Shown one piece after another: positions 63,279 through 64,000 of a DNA stretch of 64,000 bases (position 1 is its first letter; each line of letters starts with the position of its first letter). Under the pieces are notes generated by a model that was given only the letters and a program-made list of their open reading frames with translations, searched no databases and was not told the origin of the DNA. The stretch is from the NCBI GenBank assembly GCA_964520585.1, contig CAZFOO010000002.1:1-64000 (forward strand), written 5' to 3'. This DNA is from PXAP01 sp964520585. Its GTDB lineage: Bacteria > Bacteroidota > Bacteroidia > Bacteroidales > PUMT01. The position numbers and the translations under genes were made by a program.

Positions 63279-64000
63279 ATGATAGATCAATCAACAATTG
63301 AAAAAATTATTGACACCTCCGAAATAACAGATGTTGTTCAGGATTTTATCACACTAAAAAAGCGAGGAGTTAACTATATCGGACTTTGTCCTTTTCATAA
63401 CGAAAAAACACCTTCATTTACTGTTTCTCCTTCAAAGGGTATCTTTAAATGTTTTGGGTGTGGCAAGGGAGGAAATGCTGTAAATTTTGTGATGGAACAT
63501 GAACATGTTTCATGGATAGAAGCATTAAGATTTTTAGCTAAAAAATATGATATAGAAATAGTTGAGAAAGAAATATCAACCGAAGAAAAAGAAAAGCAGG
63601 ATGATCGGGAAAGCATGTTGCTTGTTACAGGTTTTGCCCAAAAGTTTTTCACAGGATCTTTACATAATCATGAGGAAGGGCTGGCCGTAGGAATGGAATA
63701 TCTTAAAGAAAGGGGATACCGGCGTACAATTATTGATAAGTTTCAGCTGGGCTATTCACCCGGGAAATGGGATAGTTTTACTTTAGAGGCACTGAAGAAT
63801 GGTTTTAAAATTGAATATCTCGAGAAAACAGGACTGACAATAAGAAAAGGGGATAAAACATTTGACAGGTTCAGCGGACGTATAATTTTTCCTGTCCATT
63901 CTATCTCTGGCAAAGTACTTGCTTTTGGAGGGAGGACACTCCGGCAGGACAAAAACACTGCAAAATATCTTAATTCCCCCGAATCTGAAATATATCACAA
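63279..64000 (+). CDS. dnaG: DNA primase (3' partial)
   Basis: The frame is open from the ATG at 63279 to the window end (240 residues seen). It begins MIDQSTIEKIIDTSEITDVV. The CHC2 zinc finger (CPFHNEKTPSFTVSP then FKCFGCGKGGNAVNF) lies at residues 37-70, followed by the start of the catalytic core with GRIIFPVHSISGKVLAFGGR and KYLNSPES. DnaG makes RNA primers at the replication fork. The TOPRIM Glu region and the helicase-binding end lie outside the window. Confidence 0.97.
   Translation, partial: MIDQSTIEKIIDTSEITDVVQDFITLKKRGVNYIGLCPFHNEKTPSFTVSPSKGIFKCFGCGKGGNAVNFVMEHEHVSWIEALRFLAKKYDIEIVEKEISTEEKEKQDDRESMLLVTGFAQKFFTGSLHNHEEGLAVGMEYLKERGYRRTIIDKFQLGYSPGKWDSFTLEALKNGFKIEYLEKTGLTIRKGDKTFDRFSGRIIFPVHSISGKVLAFGGRTLRQDKNTAKYLNSPESEIYH

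Overview
The window comes from a chromosome of the phylum Bacteroidota, most likely a free-living member of the Bacteroidales/Marinilabiliales type. The evidence is a giant secreted protein with SprB repeats and a gliding-motility-type (type IX secretion, type B) C-terminal domain, a PorT-like barrel, a Bacteroidota-type RibD and Lgt, a B-type succinate dehydrogenase, many lipoproteins, promoters fitting TTG-N19/21-TAnnTTTG, and almost no Shine-Dalgarno sequences. The species cannot be named from this sequence.

Layout. 1-3.8 kb: 3' part of a repeat-rich surface protein. 3.9-9.7 kb: P-type cation ATPase, a glycosyltransferase and glycyl-tRNA synthetase, all on the minus strand. 10.1-14.3 kb: a small exopolysaccharide group (flippase, polysaccharide pyruvyl transferase family, F420-hydrogenase-beta-like ferredoxin protein). 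14.3-21.9 kb: S9 peptidase, DusB, CPBP membrane protease, an unknown helical protein and an aminopeptidase P. 22-28.6 kb: sdhCAB, an alpha/beta hydrolase and fumC, a succinate-fumarate-malate block. 28.8-35.8 kb: prfB (with programmed frameshift), recX, prmC, ribD, an OmpA lipoprotein and dxs. 36.0 kb: tRNA-Leu(CAA) with promoter and terminator. 36.3-44.9 kb: a long minus-strand run with a TerB/ABCG-type transporter, a lipoprotein, a coiled-coil membrane protein, a membrane-fusion protein, a TolC protein and lgt. 45.2-49.7 kb: Ig-like lipoprotein, M81 peptidase, tandem universal stress protein. 50.3-57.6 kb: acyl-CoA ligase and a deoxysugar group (rhamnulokinase-type kinase, fucP, fucI). 57.7-64 kb: ispD, an oxidoreductase, LiaF-like and LapA-like membrane proteins, comF, a PorT-like barrel, a sirtuin and the start of dnaG.

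The genes are mostly housekeeping and envelope functions. prfB and prmC act on the same step (RF2 and the release-factor methyltransferase); dxs and ispD are two steps of the MEP isoprenoid pathway; sdhCAB and fumC are consecutive TCA steps.

The most unusual content lies between genes. Four intergenic regions (near 9.85, 18.1, 50.2 and 59.8 kb) carry members of one dispersed repeat family. Each unit has a small GAC...GTC hairpin followed by two 9-base arms separated by exactly 33 bases. In three copies the arms differ in sequence but remain perfectly complementary, so the structure itself has been conserved. All copies lie in the same orientation, upstream of a plus-strand gene. I do not recognise the family. 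Other points of interest are a dusB that appears to start at CTG, a P-type ATPase with two canonical cation ligands replaced, a diverged tandem array splitting sdhA from sdhB, and an outer-membrane efflux pair without an inner-membrane pump.
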